Positions 1-8,911 of a stretch of DNA of 45,300 bases are shown piece by piece. How positions within the stretch are numbered: position 1 is the stretch's first letter; every line of letters begins with the position of its first letter. This DNA comes from Sphingobacterium cavernae (GTDB lineage Bacteria; Bacteroidota; Bacteroidia; Sphingobacteriales; Sphingobacteriaceae): contig NZ_VIQM01000038.1 in assembly GCF_008520265.1 (NCBI RefSeq), forward strand, positions 1-45,300. Reading direction: 5' to 3'. The position numbers were made by a program, and so were the translations under genes. Under the pieces are notes generated by a model. The model ran no database searches, had not been told where the DNA came from, and worked only from the letters and a program-made list of their open reading frames with translations.

Positions 1-34
1 AGAAAATATCGGTAACTTTATCGTATGTAATCAT
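1..34 (-). CDS. possible transposase N-terminus, cut by window edge
   Basis: An ATG at 32-34 reads leftward off the window and gives only eleven residues, MITYDKVTDIF, before the edge. The pattern K-V/I-T-D/E-I-F resembles the N-termini of IS982-type transposases of Bacteroidota as I remember them, which makes a second insertion sequence next to the IS1182-type element plausible. Imperfect inverted repeats around 27-42 and 88-102 (each holding CCATGATT or its complement) lie next to the start. Eleven residues are too few for a firm call, and no clear ribosome binding site is visible. Confidence 0.28.
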   Translation of the reverse strand, partial: MITYDKVTDIF

Positions 35-151
35 GGTCTGGTGTATTGTTAAATATTTGAATTTCAGATACTTAAATATAAACATTTACCACCATGATTG
101 CAATTTTAAATAGAATTAATAATCGAATTCAGGTTAGTAAGATTGTAAAAC

Positions 152-164
152 AAAAATGCTCTCA
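152..164 (-). terminator. distal half of a terminator split by the IS
   Basis: The A-rich arm at 153-164 (AAAATGCTCTCA) is the exact reverse complement of 1944-1955. Removing the insertion sequence and one copy of the 8-bp duplication leaves a perfect 12-bp stem with loop ATTTATAA. On the minus strand it would be followed by a U-rich tail, so it was a good intrinsic terminator for the gene ending at 1960. The arm and U-tract are now about 1.8 kb from the other arm. Confidence 0.8.
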
Positions 165-172
165 ATTTATAA
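165..172. repeat. left target-site duplication of the IS
   Basis: ATTTATAA directly precedes the left inverted repeat and is repeated identically at 1936-1943 directly after the right one. An 8-bp direct repeat that coincides with the whole terminator loop marks the insertion point. Confidence 0.85.
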
Positions 173-190
173 GAGGCCACTGAAAAAGCC
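173..190 (+). repeat. left terminal inverted repeat of the IS
   Basis: GAGGCCACTGAAAAAGCC; it matches the reverse complement of 1918-1935 at 16 of 18 positions and abuts the left copy of the target duplication. Confidence 0.85.
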
Positions 191-214
191 TCAATTTTTT
201 AATGAGTCTTAAAG

Positions 215-252
215 AAATGACTGAGTACAGGTTTTACCTTACTCGGTCATTT
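215..252 (-). terminator. terminator of the transposase gene, inside the IS
   Basis: Arms at 215-227 and 240-252 pair over 13 positions with one G-T wobble and a 12-nt loop. The hairpin lies downstream of the transposase stop at 375-377 and is followed on the minus strand by a U-rich stretch. It probably ends the transposase transcript before the element's end. Confidence 0.6.
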
Positions 253-374
253 TTGTTTAAAAGATTTCTGGATGTTTATTTTTTTATGGTCTTATTGAAG
301 GTTCAGGCGATTAGGAGTTGCTATTTGAGTTTTTAGCATCGCATTTAGACTGTTTTTAAGGTAATACTCATCTT

Positions 375-1829
375 TTAGATCAATTTCAGGATTCTTTTCA
401 AGTTTACAGTGAAAATGGCCATTGCACCCTGCATTTCCATATTTTGAATTCCGTATGAATCAGCCCTTCCATATCCATGGACATTTTTGAGTTCACTGTT
501 CTTAGCCTCGATTTTATATCTTTCTTTGGATTTACTTCGATAATATTCAGTTTCTTGGAACGCCATCTGATCTTTGTGAAGGTCAGATTTTATAGAGACT
601 GAATAGGTCTTAGTTTTGGCTCCGGGCTTATAACACCCTCCCCTAAATGGACAGGCCTTACATTTCTCGACATCAAAGTAATATTTCTCCGTTTGATTTT
701 TACCTTGTTCCTTTTTTTCCTGACGTGCCTTGCGGATGGCCAAATGTCCTGCGGGACAAACAAACATACCTGCATCTTTATTATAGTCAAATTTTTCTTC
801 ATCTTTGCGAAAACCTTGAGTAATAGAGGGATTTAATTTTGCTACGACTTTTATCTGTTGATTATCTGTGTTTTTAAGTTTAAGATTCTCTTTTCCTGAA
901 TACGCTGAGTCTCCAATTATAGTATCTACTTGAATGCCGTTTTTTTGACTTATTTCTAATAATTTCGGCAGCTCGGGGCCATCCCCCTTTTCTGCTGAGG
1001 TAACAATGGCTGCAGTGATCAGACGTTCTGGTGTCATAGCAATATGGGTCTTGTAACCAAAGAATTTGCTATCAGCTGTCTTATGTCCAATGGTGGCATC
1101 TGTATCTTTGAAAAGCGTATGGCGATAGGCCTCATCCGTATCCGTTTCTTTCAGCAGATTTAATTTCTCTTTAACAGCAGGAACATAGCTGAGGGACTGA
1201 TTTGATTCAATCAATTTTTCTAGTTCTTTACAGTATTGTATTTCTTTTTCTATTTTATCGGTAGTATTCTTTTTAGGCATACGATCTTTCATGGTATCAT
1301 CAATGCTATACACAGCCTTTCGAAGTAATTTGGACCGCTCTCTTAATACCTCCAAGGCTGAATAGGGGTTCGATCGAGAAAGTGAATGAGTCGCATCGAC
1401 AATAATTGATTTAGATTTTATTATACCCTTATCTACAGCTATACTTACTGTTTTGTTTATTAACAGATTTAATAAATCTGTATCCTTTAACCGCAATTTG
1501 CGAAACTTGGTTAGTGAACTTGAATTAATCACATACTCCTCAGGGGCCATTCCAAGAAAGTATTTAAACGACATATCATATTTGGAACGCTCGACAACAT
1601 CAACATCAGAAACGGTATAGATTGTTTTTAACAATAGATACTTGAACATCTTGGTGGGGCTCTCGGCTGTACGACCATTAGTGTGACAATACTTCTCCAT
1701 AAGCTCCTCATAGATAAAACTGAAATCAATGAGATCGTTAATTTTTCGAAGTAGATTGTCTTTGGGAACAATGATATCGTATAATCCTGAATAGGAACTG
1801 AACTGTATTGTTTGTTGGGTAGAAAGCAT
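375..1829 (-). CDS. IS1182-type DDE transposase
   Basis: This protein of about 484 residues cuts and joins the ends of the surrounding insertion sequence. Visible features are an N-terminal DUF772-like helical domain (…TKMFKYLLLKTIY…), the first catalytic Asp in IIVDATHS, the second in IIGDSAYSG, a cysteine cluster (FVCPAGH, CKACPFRGGC) typical of this transposase group, and the last acidic residue in KIEAKNSELKNVHGYGRA. I chose the ATG at 1829 because AAGGAAAT lies just upstream. The frame stays open to 1937, but that extension runs through a terminator hairpin and the terminal repeat and is probably untranslated. The frame is intact, so the element is probably still mobile. Confidence 0.9.
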   Translation of the reverse strand: MLSTQQTIQFSSYSGLYDIIVPKDNLLRKINDLIDFSFIYEELMEKYCHTNGRTAESPTKMFKYLLLKTIYTVSDVDVVERSKYDMSFKYFLGMAPEEYVINSSSLTKFRKLRLKDTDLLNLLINKTVSIAVDKGIIKSKSIIVDATHSLSRSNPYSALEVLRERSKLLRKAVYSIDDTMKDRMPKKNTTDKIEKEIQYCKELEKLIESNQSLSYVPAVKEKLNLLKETDTDEAYRHTLFKDTDATIGHKTADSKFFGYKTHIAMTPERLITAAIVTSAEKGDGPELPKLLEISQKNGIQVDTIIGDSAYSGKENLKLKNTDNQQIKVVAKLNPSITQGFRKDEEKFDYNKDAGMFVCPAGHLAIRKARQEKKEQGKNQTEKYYFDVEKCKACPFRGGCYKPGAKTKTYSVSIKSDLHKDQMAFQETEYYRSKSKERYKIEAKNSELKNVHGYGRADSYGIQNMEMQGAMAIFTVNLKRILKLI

Positions 1830-1861
1830 CCTGATTTCCTTAAAGCCTACTTTAAGATACG

Positions 1862-1900
1862 AAAAAAGGAGTAGAAAATGTTGCTTTCCACTCCTTTTTT
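1862..1900 (-). terminator. hairpin shielding the transposase, promoter-proximal end of IS
   Basis: Arms AAAAAAGGAGT (1862-1872) and ACTCCTTTTTT (1890-1900) pair perfectly over 11 bp, and the stem extends by four more pairs past one mismatch. On the minus strand it ends in a U-run. It lies between the right end of the element and the transposase start, so it should stop transcription arriving from the gene at 1960-3876. It may also replace the terminator that the insertion split. Confidence 0.65.
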
Positions 1901-1917
1901 TGCCCAATCTAAATACG

Positions 1918-1935
1918 GACTTTTTCAGTGCCCTC
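1918..1935 (-). repeat. right terminal inverted repeat of the IS
   Basis: On the minus strand GAGGGCACTGAAAAAGTC; it differs from the left repeat at two positions and abuts the right copy of the target duplication. Confidence 0.85.
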
Positions 1936-1943
1936 ATTTATAA
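1936..1943. repeat. right target-site duplication of the IS
   Basis: ATTTATAA, identical to 165-172. Confidence 0.85.
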
Positions 1944-1956
1944 TGAGAGCATTTTA
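1944..1956 (-). terminator. proximal half of the split terminator
   Basis: TGAGAGCATTTT (1944-1955) is the exact complement of the arm at 153-164. It begins a few bases after the stop codon of the DUF2264 gene, as expected for that operon's terminator. Confidence 0.8.
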
Positions 1957-1959
1957 TGT

Positions 1960-3876
1960 TTATTTTAAATCTGCTTTAGTCCATTTTTCGCCCGACTTTT
2001 TAAACAATAAAATCGTTTCAAAAATATGCTTATCAGTTTTTATTTCTGTAGAAGCTTGAATAACGTAGCTTATGTTTGATTCAGGATGTAATCCTGTTGA
2101 TTTTACCACGTTTACACTATCCCAACCTTTTTTGGCAATTAATGCCAATTGATATTTTCCATTATCAATAATCGTAGCTTTAAGTCCACCTATTTTTTGT
2201 TCTTTCTGTGCTACAGATTTTCCCGAGAATTCTGGCAAGGCATAGTGACCAAAATTTACTTTCTTGCCTTTCGCATTTAATAAGGTATCTCTTCGAACTA
2301 TACCATTCGCTTGCATTACGTCTGCCAATTTTATTTGCACTATAGTATCTGATGCCCAAATAGCTTTTCGCTTGTAGACATCATCCGAATAATCTTGAAA
2401 CACATAATAACGGAATGTCTCGTAGGTGTTATCGGGTTTTGAAATGGCATAATTCATCGAAACAGTTCCATCTTTGGAATCCGCTTGCCATGGAAACAAA
2501 CTACTATAGGATAGTTTGGTGTAATTTTCAGTTCCTTCGTAATAGCCCATCTTCCACGTACCCGCCCATGCTCGGATTTCCGAAGCACCAATATTCGCAT
2601 AATTAGTGATCAGAACATTTGAACCATCGGAATACTTTTGGACTAATTTTGCCTTTGGAATTTCTTTTTCCCAAGCGCCATTGTTTTCTTTAGCTGTCCA
2701 AAAAATATTATCCTTTGGCAATAACAAAGATGTAATAAACACTTTCCCTAACCAAAATACACTCGCTCGACAACTATACTCTTGAACTGCTGGTTCAAAA
2801 GGACCATAAAACCCTAGTGTCGGAAGTCCATCTTTCAAAAATTCAGGATGCTGCAGAAATTGCAACAATGTACCTGAAGCAATGCGGCGCATCCATCCAA
2901 AATTTACACCTTCCTTATTTTTCAAATGAGCCAATAACGGTAACGGTGAAGAAGCCCCCATACGGTATGCAATACTACGGCCATACATAATCATTTTGCC
3001 TTCCTCATCAAACATATAGGGATAAGTATCCGCTAAATCACGTAAGTTCTGCATAAACTGTACTGCATACTGCGGATATTGCTTTTCACCAAACATATCT
3101 GACCATAAACCGCCAAACATTTGAAAAGCCCACATGCTGTAATAATCGTAGAAAGGACTATCCGTGTACCAACCTTGACCTTTATAATCTTTCAGTACCT
3201 TTTGCAAAAGCTCTTCCAACTTGGCTTCATTAACCTTATACCCCTGATCCTTGAAAAAACTTAAAATAAAAATATTGAAGAATCGCCAATTCATATCAAT
3301 TGTTGGTCCATCGCCATAGCTTAACATCAGCGCTGCCAATTGATCCTTTTGCGCTTGCGTTAATGGAGCCCACAATACCTCTTGCGCAGCTTTTAATGAA
3401 ATAGACAAAGCACCGAATTCAACTAATATCTGACTAGGGCCACCATTTTTTGCACGATGAGCTATGTATGTTCGGCTATTGGGATTTGATAATCTAATTA
3501 TCTGATTTCTGTAATATTCTGCTAATGCGATATTATTAAGCTTTAGATTTGGTTCCTCTTTTAATAAAGGCGAGGCAAGAAATAACGTTCTACACAATCC
3601 TTCCAATAATTCTGTAGCATTGTGCTTGCCATCACGTGGATAGCTACGTCCCGGTTGTTTTGGAAAAATAAATGGATCATCTATCGTATTTACATAAGAA
3701 AATGCACCATGCAACAAATATTTTGCAGCATCTTTCCAATGCTCCCTATTCATGCCGGTCAACGGACTTAATTGTTTATCTGGATTTTGAATTTCAAAGA
3801 CAGCTTGTGCTTCTGTATATCTCACACTTAAGCACAACAAAAGACAGATTACGTACTTTAATTTTTTATTTAACAT
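1960..3876 (-). CDS. DUF2264 family secreted protein
   Basis: 638 residues beginning with a signal peptide (hydrophobic stretch about 8-20, probable cleavage after TEA). The body matches the DUF2264 family as I know it: MNREHWKDAAKYLLHGAFSYV near the N-terminus, then FIFPKQPGRSYPRDGKHNATELLEGLCRTLFLASPLL. Members are predicted carbohydrate-active proteins, often beside GH105 or GH88 enzymes in pectin or uronate loci. I infer an exported role in glycan breakdown but cannot name a reaction. It follows the GH105 gene by 13 bp on the same strand, so the two are almost certainly one transcript. Its terminator has been interrupted by the insertion sequence. Confidence 0.85.
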   Translation of the reverse strand: MLNKKLKYVICLLLCLSVRYTEAQAVFEIQNPDKQLSPLTGMNREHWKDAAKYLLHGAFSYVNTIDDPFIFPKQPGRSYPRDGKHNATELLEGLCRTLFLASPLLKEEPNLKLNNIALAEYYRNQIIRLSNPNSRTYIAHRAKNGGPSQILVEFGALSISLKAAQEVLWAPLTQAQKDQLAALMLSYGDGPTIDMNWRFFNIFILSFFKDQGYKVNEAKLEELLQKVLKDYKGQGWYTDSPFYDYYSMWAFQMFGGLWSDMFGEKQYPQYAVQFMQNLRDLADTYPYMFDEEGKMIMYGRSIAYRMGASSPLPLLAHLKNKEGVNFGWMRRIASGTLLQFLQHPEFLKDGLPTLGFYGPFEPAVQEYSCRASVFWLGKVFITSLLLPKDNIFWTAKENNGAWEKEIPKAKLVQKYSDGSNVLITNYANIGASEIRAWAGTWKMGYYEGTENYTKLSYSSLFPWQADSKDGTVSMNYAISKPDNTYETFRYYVFQDYSDDVYKRKAIWASDTIVQIKLADVMQANGIVRRDTLLNAKGKKVNFGHYALPEFSGKSVAQKEQKIGGLKATIIDNGKYQLALIAKKGWDSVNVVKSTGLHPESNISYVIQASTEIKTDKHIFETILLFKKSGEKWTKADLK

Positions 3877-3889
3877 CTATTTATGAATT

Positions 3890-5008
3890 TTATTTAACCA
3901 AACGATACATTTCAGCCGCAGCTAATAAGAAAGCGCCAACACCAAAAGGTGCAGTCGAATTTTGATTCACAATTTGCCCCGGAATAGCTCGTTCGCCAAT
4001 TGGCTGTACATAACCCAAATGTCCGTTTTGTTGTAAAGCGACATTTGTTAAATAGTTCCAAGATTTTTGTACGGTAGGTAAAAATTCTTTTTTATTTAAG
4101 TGTCCGTTATTAATTCCCCACAGTATTCCATACGTAAAGAAAGCCGTTCCACTCGTTTCGGGACCTGGTGCATGGTCTTTATCCAACATGCTACGTGTCC
4201 AATAGCCTTCGGGCTGCTGCGAGTTTTTGACAGCCTTTGCCATCTTTACAAACTTATCCTCAAACGAAGCTCTATATTTTGAATTCTTTGGTAAATCTTC
4301 CAACACTTTTGCTAGACCAGCTAGTACCCACCCATCACCTCTCGCCCAAAAATCTTTCTTGCCATTTGCCGATTTATGTTTAGGATACACGTACTTAGCA
4401 TCCCTGTAGTAAAGATTTTCTTCAGCATCAAACATGATGCTGTTTGCGTACTCAAAATAAGTATTCAACTTATCCAAATAAATTTCTTGTCCAGTTATAT
4501 TGTATAATTTGGTCATAACAGGCATCACCATATAAAGCCCATCGGCCCACCACCAATAATCAGTTTGCGAAGTGCTCATTTGGTATTCCATAACCTCTTT
4601 TGCGCGTGCTATTTTATAATCCGCAGGTGCTACATTGTATAAATCGATATAGGTCTGAAAACATATCTGCCAATCACCAAATAACACATAATCATCTTTT
4701 TCGCCGTAGCTATATTTCCACTCAGATTTATTGTTGGATTTCGCACCTTTCCATTCATTGTGTTGAGCCCAACGAATTGAATAATCCAAAAAGTTCTTAT
4801 TCTTGGTAATTTTATAAGCTTCCATATTTCCAGTATGGTAAGCCGCAATATCCCAGAACGCCCACTTTTCAGCTGGATTTTTATCCTGCCAATAGGTATT
4901 GGATAGATTGAGAACACGAAGGACTTCTTTTTTCCTCGGAAGTTTTTGAGCTAGAAGAAAGCTCGGTAGAAATAATAACAATAAAAAAAGCTTCAGCTTA
5001 GATTTCAT
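3890..5008 (-). CDS. GH105 unsaturated rhamnogalacturonyl hydrolase-like
   Basis: 372 residues with a signal peptide (about 1-21, ending LLAQ). The (alpha/alpha)6-barrel pattern of GH105/GH88 is clear: FWDIAAYHTGN near 51-61, WWWADGLYMVMP with the likely catalytic Asp156, WARGDGWVLAGLAKVL around 221-235 and ETSGTAFFTYGI around 284-295. The family removes the 4,5-unsaturated uronic acid that polysaccharide lyases leave at the non-reducing end, as in YteR/YesR of rhamnogalacturonan pathways. It is the first gene of a pair with the DUF2264 protein. No SusC/SusD or lyase gene is in the window, so the substrate (rhamnogalacturonan or another uronate glycan) is open. Length is normal for the family. 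Confidence 0.88.
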   Translation of the reverse strand: MKSKLKLFLLLLFLPSFLLAQKLPRKKEVLRVLNLSNTYWQDKNPAEKWAFWDIAAYHTGNMEAYKITKNKNFLDYSIRWAQHNEWKGAKSNNKSEWKYSYGEKDDYVLFGDWQICFQTYIDLYNVAPADYKIARAKEVMEYQMSTSQTDYWWWADGLYMVMPVMTKLYNITGQEIYLDKLNTYFEYANSIMFDAEENLYYRDAKYVYPKHKSANGKKDFWARGDGWVLAGLAKVLEDLPKNSKYRASFEDKFVKMAKAVKNSQQPEGYWTRSMLDKDHAPGPETSGTAFFTYGILWGINNGHLNKKEFLPTVQKSWNYLTNVALQQNGHLGYVQPIGERAIPGQIVNQNSTAPFGVGAFLLAAAEMYRLVK

Positions 5009-5157
5009 AGGTTTTGCTTGATATATAATGACTAGTAAAAAATTGATTCGGACTTATTCTTTCGAATCAATTAAACCATCAAGATACTCATGTTGGCTTG
5101 ATTATTCAAAAAAAAGCTAAATTTCGAGTACATTTAGCTAAAATATAAGCTTACAAC

Positions 5158-5853
5158 ATGAAAATAAACATCCCCAATCCCTGCACAGAAAAATATAATG
5201 ACATGTCTCCTTCCGAACTTGGAAGAATGTGTAAAGTCTGCAATACAGAAGTCGTTGATTTCACGAGTTGGGAAACTAAGGATATTGTAGCATATATTCA
5301 AAAATCTAATCAGAAGGTTTGTGGTAGGTTAAAGTCTACCCAACAAAAAACTAATAACTATTTCACATTTAATAATTGGTTATCTATAACTGCTTCATTT
5401 ATTCTCTTTACAAACTTTAACACAGCGAAAGCTGTAGAAAAATCATATGTAGATATCGGTATTCAAAATGAAGATACTCTAAATAAAAAATATAAATATA
5501 TACAAGATACAGTTCTACTTAAGTTTGTTGACTCAGCAAACGTTCCATTATCTAATGTTGTTGTTAAAATTCCGAATACAGGAAAATATTTTTTATCAGA
5601 TACAAGTGGTATAGTACATTTCCGAATTGAGAACGATAAAAATTATGAATTAATGATTGATTATATTGGGTATAATTCAAAAATAATAAATATAAATTCA
5701 CAAAACTTTAACAATATTACTAAAATAACACTTGAAGAAAGTGATGATACAATTGGTGAAGTTGTTGTTAAAGCTCAATTTAGTCTCAGAAAAAGAATAA
5801 AATTTAAGATAGAAAGATTTTTCAATATCGTTAACGTCAGAGATAACAAGTAA
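5158..5853 (+). CDS. membrane protein with N-terminal cysteine motif and CarboxypepD_reg-like domain
   Basis: 231 residues, function unknown. Residues 1-57 carry IPNPCTEKYNDMSPSELGRMCKVCNTEVVDFT and end in KVCGR, giving four conserved-looking cysteines (9, 25, 28, 56). This cytoplasmic-looking, possibly metal-binding motif recurs in Bacteroidota proteins. A hydrophobic segment at about 71-88 could be a membrane anchor. Residues about 110-195 resemble a CarboxypepD_reg beta-sandwich (DSANVPLSNVVVKIPNTGKYFLSDTSGIVHF…IGYNSK), as found at the N-terminus of TonB-dependent receptors. The C-terminus is basic. It stands alone between divergent GH105 and convergent leuS, with no visible operon partner. 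Confidence 0.6.
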   Translation: MKINIPNPCTEKYNDMSPSELGRMCKVCNTEVVDFTSWETKDIVAYIQKSNQKVCGRLKSTQQKTNNYFTFNNWLSITASFILFTNFNTAKAVEKSYVDIGIQNEDTLNKKYKYIQDTVLLKFVDSANVPLSNVVVKIPNTGKYFLSDTSGIVHFRIENDKNYELMIDYIGYNSKIININSQNFNNITKITLEESDDTIGEVVVKAQFSLRKRIKFKIERFFNIVNVRDNK

Positions 5854-5857
5854 AAAA

Positions 5858-5883
5858 AGCCTCGACATAACAATTTCGAGGCT
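5858..5883 (-). terminator. leuS terminator (bidirectional)
   Basis: Arms AGCCTCGA (5858-5865) and TCGAGGCT (5876-5883). On the minus strand the stem is followed by seven U residues, which suits leuS; it may also end the convergent gene at 5158-5853. Confidence 0.8.
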
Positions 5884-5907
5884 ATACTTTATTTGATTGC
5901 AGTCTTA

Positions 5908-8691
5908 TTAAACTACAATATTAATAATCTTACCTTTTACAAAGATTAACTTCTTAACTGCTTTGCCATCCAAATAACGTTGTACATCTGTATTGGCTAA
6001 GACGATTTCTTCTACTGCTTTCGCATCTAAATCTAATGCCAACGGAAGATTCATTTTCATCTTACCATTCACAGATACTGGATACGCAAATTCTGATTCT
6101 ACCAAATATTCAGGATTGAACTTAGGATATGCAGCGTAAGAAATAGTTCCTGCCTCATTACCCAATAATGCCCAAAGCTCTTCTGTGATATGTGGAGCAT
6201 AAGGTTCTAATAAAACGATTAAATCCTGAAGGATTTTACGTTTATTACATTTTAAATCCGTCAATTCATTCACACAAATCATAAAGGCAGAAACAGAAGT
6301 ATTGAACGAGAAACGTTCGATATCATCTTCTACTTTTTTGATGATTTTGTGTAAGGCTTTGTATTCCGCTTTTGTAGGTTCTTCGTCTGATACATTGAAG
6401 TTCCCTTCTGCATCATGGAACAAACGCCACACCTTACGTAAGAATTTATATACACCCTCAATACCATTTGTGTTCCAAGGCTTTGACTGTTCCAGAGGAC
6501 CTAAGAACATTTCGTATAAACGTAGCGTATCCGCACCAAAATTTGCGATAATATCATCCGGATTAACGACGTTGAATTTCGATTTCGACATTTTCTCCAC
6601 CTCTGTACCACAGATGTATTTACCATCTTCCAACACAAATTCTGCATCCGCAAAATCTGCACGGAATGATTTGAATTTCTCCGTATCCAAAATATCGTTG
6701 CTCACGATATTTACGTCCACATGCAATGGAATTGTGTTGTATTGATCTCTTAAACCTAAAGACACAAACTTATTCGTTCCTCTTCCTTCTTCGTCCAACA
6801 CACGGTACACAAAGTTCGAACGACCTTGAATCATACCTTGGTTAATTAATTTTTTGAAAGGCTCTTCTTCATTGTGAAAACCTAAATCTTTCAAGAATTT
6901 GTTCCAGAAGCGTGAGTACAACAAGTGACCTGTAGCGTGCTCAGAACCACCAATATATAAATCCACTGCTTTCCAATAATCAGTAGCCTCTTTAGAAGCA
7001 AAACTACCTTCATTTTTAGGATCCATATAGCGGAACCAGTACCATGACGAACCTGCCCAACCTGGCATCGTACTCAATTCGTACTCGTATTGATCTCGGT
7101 ATTTCCAGTTTTCGGCACGACCTAAAGGTGGCTCACCTGTCTCAGTTGGTAAGTATTTATCCACTTCAGGAAGCAATAACGGTAATTCCTCTTCTTTAAT
7201 CAAGTATGGCAAACCATTTTTGAAATAAACGGGAACTGGCTCTCCCCAATAACGTTGACGACCAAAGATTGCATCACGCATACGGAAGTTGATTTTTGCT
7301 TTACCTAATTTCAACTCTTCTAACTTCGCAATCAAAGCAGGAACAGCTTCTTGGTACTTCATACCATTGATAAAGCCCGAATTGATGTATTTGCCATCTT
7401 TATTTGGATCAGCCTCCTCTTCAATATTTTGAGAATCCGAAATCGGAATAATAGGTAAATTAAAGTGTTTTGCAAATACATAATCACGTTGGTCACCTGA
7501 AGGAACCGCCATAACAGCACCTGTTCCGTATCCCGCTAGCACGTAATCCGCAATCCAGATTTGAACGTCTTCACCCGTGATTGGATGTTTCGCGTACGAA
7601 CCGGTGAAAGCACCTGAAACCGTTTTAGTATCCGCCATACGATCCAATTCCGATTTCTTCGATGTTTTATCGATATAAGACTCAACTTCAGCTTTTTGAG
7701 CATCCGTAGTTAAAGCAGAAACTAACTCATGTTCTGGCGCTAAAACAATAAATGAAACACCAAAAATAGTATCAACACGAGTCGTGAAAACTTCAATATT
7801 AGTATCCAATTGCGGAACTGGAAACTTCACCGACGCACCTACAGATTTACCAATCCAGTTGCGTTGCATCTCAATCAAAGGCTCTGGCCAATCGATAGTA
7901 TCCAAACCACGCAACAAACGATCAGCATATGCAGAGATACGCATAGACCATTGCATCATTTTCTTTTGTTCTACTGGATAGCCACCACGCTCCGATACCC
8001 CATTGATCACCTCATCATTTGCCAACACAGTACCTAATGCTGCACACCAGTTTACCGTAGATTCACGTAGATAAGCTAGTCTATATTTTAAGATTTCTTT
8101 TTGTTGTTCTTCTTCCGAAAATGCTTTCCACTCTTCAGCTGTGAATGTCAACACATCTTCATCAGACTCTGCATTAATATTTTGTGAACCAGATGATTCA
8201 AACTTCGCGATTAAAGTATCAATTGATTCAGCTTTATCGGCATCTTTGTTGTACCAAGCGTTGAACAATTGCATAAAAATCCATTGCGTCCACTTGTAGT
8301 AAGCAGGATCTGAAGTACGCACTTCACGTGACCAATCAAAAGAGAAACCAATATTATCCAATTGCTCACGGTAGCGATTGATGTTTGTTTCTGTTGTAAT
8401 TGCTGGGTGCTGTCCCGTTTGGATAGCGTATTGTTCCGCAGGAAGACCAAATGAATCATAGCCCATAGGATGCAATACATTGAAACCCTTTAATCTTTTG
8501 TAACGTGAAAAAATATCTGAAGCGATGTAACCCAGTGGATGCCCCACGTGCAATCCCGCTCCCGAAGGATACGGGAACATATCTAATACATAATATTTAG
8601 GCTTTTCAGTAGACTCAGACGTCTTAAACGTCGCGTGCTCAGCCCAAAACTTTTGCCACTTCTGCTCAATTGATTTATGCGAATAATCCAT
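5908..8691 (-). CDS. leuS: leucyl-tRNA synthetase
   Basis: 927 residues; charges tRNA-Leu with leucine in the cytoplasm. Class I signatures are present: [16 protein letters not shown] with HVGH at 48-51 and KMSKS at 700-704. The CP1 editing domain is intact, with TTRVDTIFG and [16 protein letters not shown], where the Asp of the usual H/S-x-D-x-R-D motif is kept. A charged insertion of roughly 45 residues (around 155-200, [14 protein letters not shown]…EEEQQKEIL) precedes [14 protein letters not shown], and a further insertion lies before KMSKS; I believe both are usual in this phylum. A TAATTTCG box at 8716-8723 is a likely promoter. Confidence 0.98.
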   Translation of the reverse strand: MDYSHKSIEQKWQKFWAEHATFKTSESTEKPKYYVLDMFPYPSGAGLHVGHPLGYIASDIFSRYKRLKGFNVLHPMGYDSFGLPAEQYAIQTGQHPAITTETNINRYREQLDNIGFSFDWSREVRTSDPAYYKWTQWIFMQLFNAWYNKDADKAESIDTLIAKFESSGSQNINAESDEDVLTFTAEEWKAFSEEEQQKEILKYRLAYLRESTVNWCAALGTVLANDEVINGVSERGGYPVEQKKMMQWSMRISAYADRLLRGLDTIDWPEPLIEMQRNWIGKSVGASVKFPVPQLDTNIEVFTTRVDTIFGVSFIVLAPEHELVSALTTDAQKAEVESYIDKTSKKSELDRMADTKTVSGAFTGSYAKHPITGEDVQIWIADYVLAGYGTGAVMAVPSGDQRDYVFAKHFNLPIIPISDSQNIEEEADPNKDGKYINSGFINGMKYQEAVPALIAKLEELKLGKAKINFRMRDAIFGRQRYWGEPVPVYFKNGLPYLIKEEELPLLLPEVDKYLPTETGEPPLGRAENWKYRDQYEYELSTMPGWAGSSWYWFRYMDPKNEGSFASKEATDYWKAVDLYIGGSEHATGHLLYSRFWNKFLKDLGFHNEEEPFKKLINQGMIQGRSNFVYRVLDEEGRGTNKFVSLGLRDQYNTIPLHVDVNIVSNDILDTEKFKSFRADFADAEFVLEDGKYICGTEVEKMSKSKFNVVNPDDIIANFGADTLRLYEMFLGPLEQSKPWNTNGIEGVYKFLRKVWRLFHDAEGNFNVSDEEPTKAEYKALHKIIKKVEDDIERFSFNTSVSAFMICVNELTDLKCNKRKILQDLIVLLEPYAPHITEELWALLGNEAGTISYAAYPKFNPEYLVESEFAYPVSVNGKMKMNLPLALDLDAKAVEEIVLANTDVQRYLDGKAVKKLIFVKGKIINIVV

Positions 8692-8715
8692 TTTTAGTAC
8701 CTTATAAAAGAATTG

Positions 8716-8723
8716 CGAAATTA
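8716..8723 (-). promoter_or_regulatory. -7 box for leuS
   Basis: On the minus strand TAATTTCG followed by C, ending 25 bp upstream of the leuS ATG. It fits the TAnnTTTG/TTCG pattern seen before other genes here. No clear -33 TTG at the expected distance. Confidence 0.45.
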
Positions 8724-8881
8724 GCGATTTTAAGCCAATTTTTGAAGTTTTGTTTTCGTATAACTTATATTTTTAAGATATTAGATATGGATACAGCATT
8801 CTGAAAAGTAAATAAATGTTAAATTATAAACACAGAACCGATATAAGTTGATATTTATTCCCATAAATCATCTGAAATGGT

Positions 8882-8889
8882 TACTTTCG
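8882..8889 (+). promoter_or_regulatory. -7 box for the ftsX gene cluster
   Basis: TACTTTCG followed by C, ending 22 bp before the ftsX ATG. It matches the Bacteroidota -7 pattern with C for the seventh T. Confidence 0.5.
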
Positions 8890-8911
8890 CACTAATAAAA
8901 ACCAAAGCTTT

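Larger units (their letters stand above)
173..1935 (-). mobile_element. complete IS1182-type insertion sequence
   Basis: A 1763-bp element with imperfect 18-bp terminal inverted repeats: GAGGCCACTGAAAAAGCC at 173-190 and, on the other strand, GAGGGCACTGAAAAAGTC at 1918-1935 (16 of 18 positions match). It is flanked by the 8-bp duplication ATTTATAA and carries one intact DDE transposase gene on the minus strand. Hairpins at 215-252 and 1862-1900 lie between the gene and each end. Intact ends, duplication and reading frame suggest a recent insertion. The family call rests on the transposase domain pattern. Confidence 0.88.

Noticed and set aside
1830..1937. N-terminal extension of the transposase to 1937
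   Set aside because: The extra codons cross the terminal inverted repeat, the target duplication and a terminator hairpin, and a good ribosome binding site precedes the ATG at 1829.
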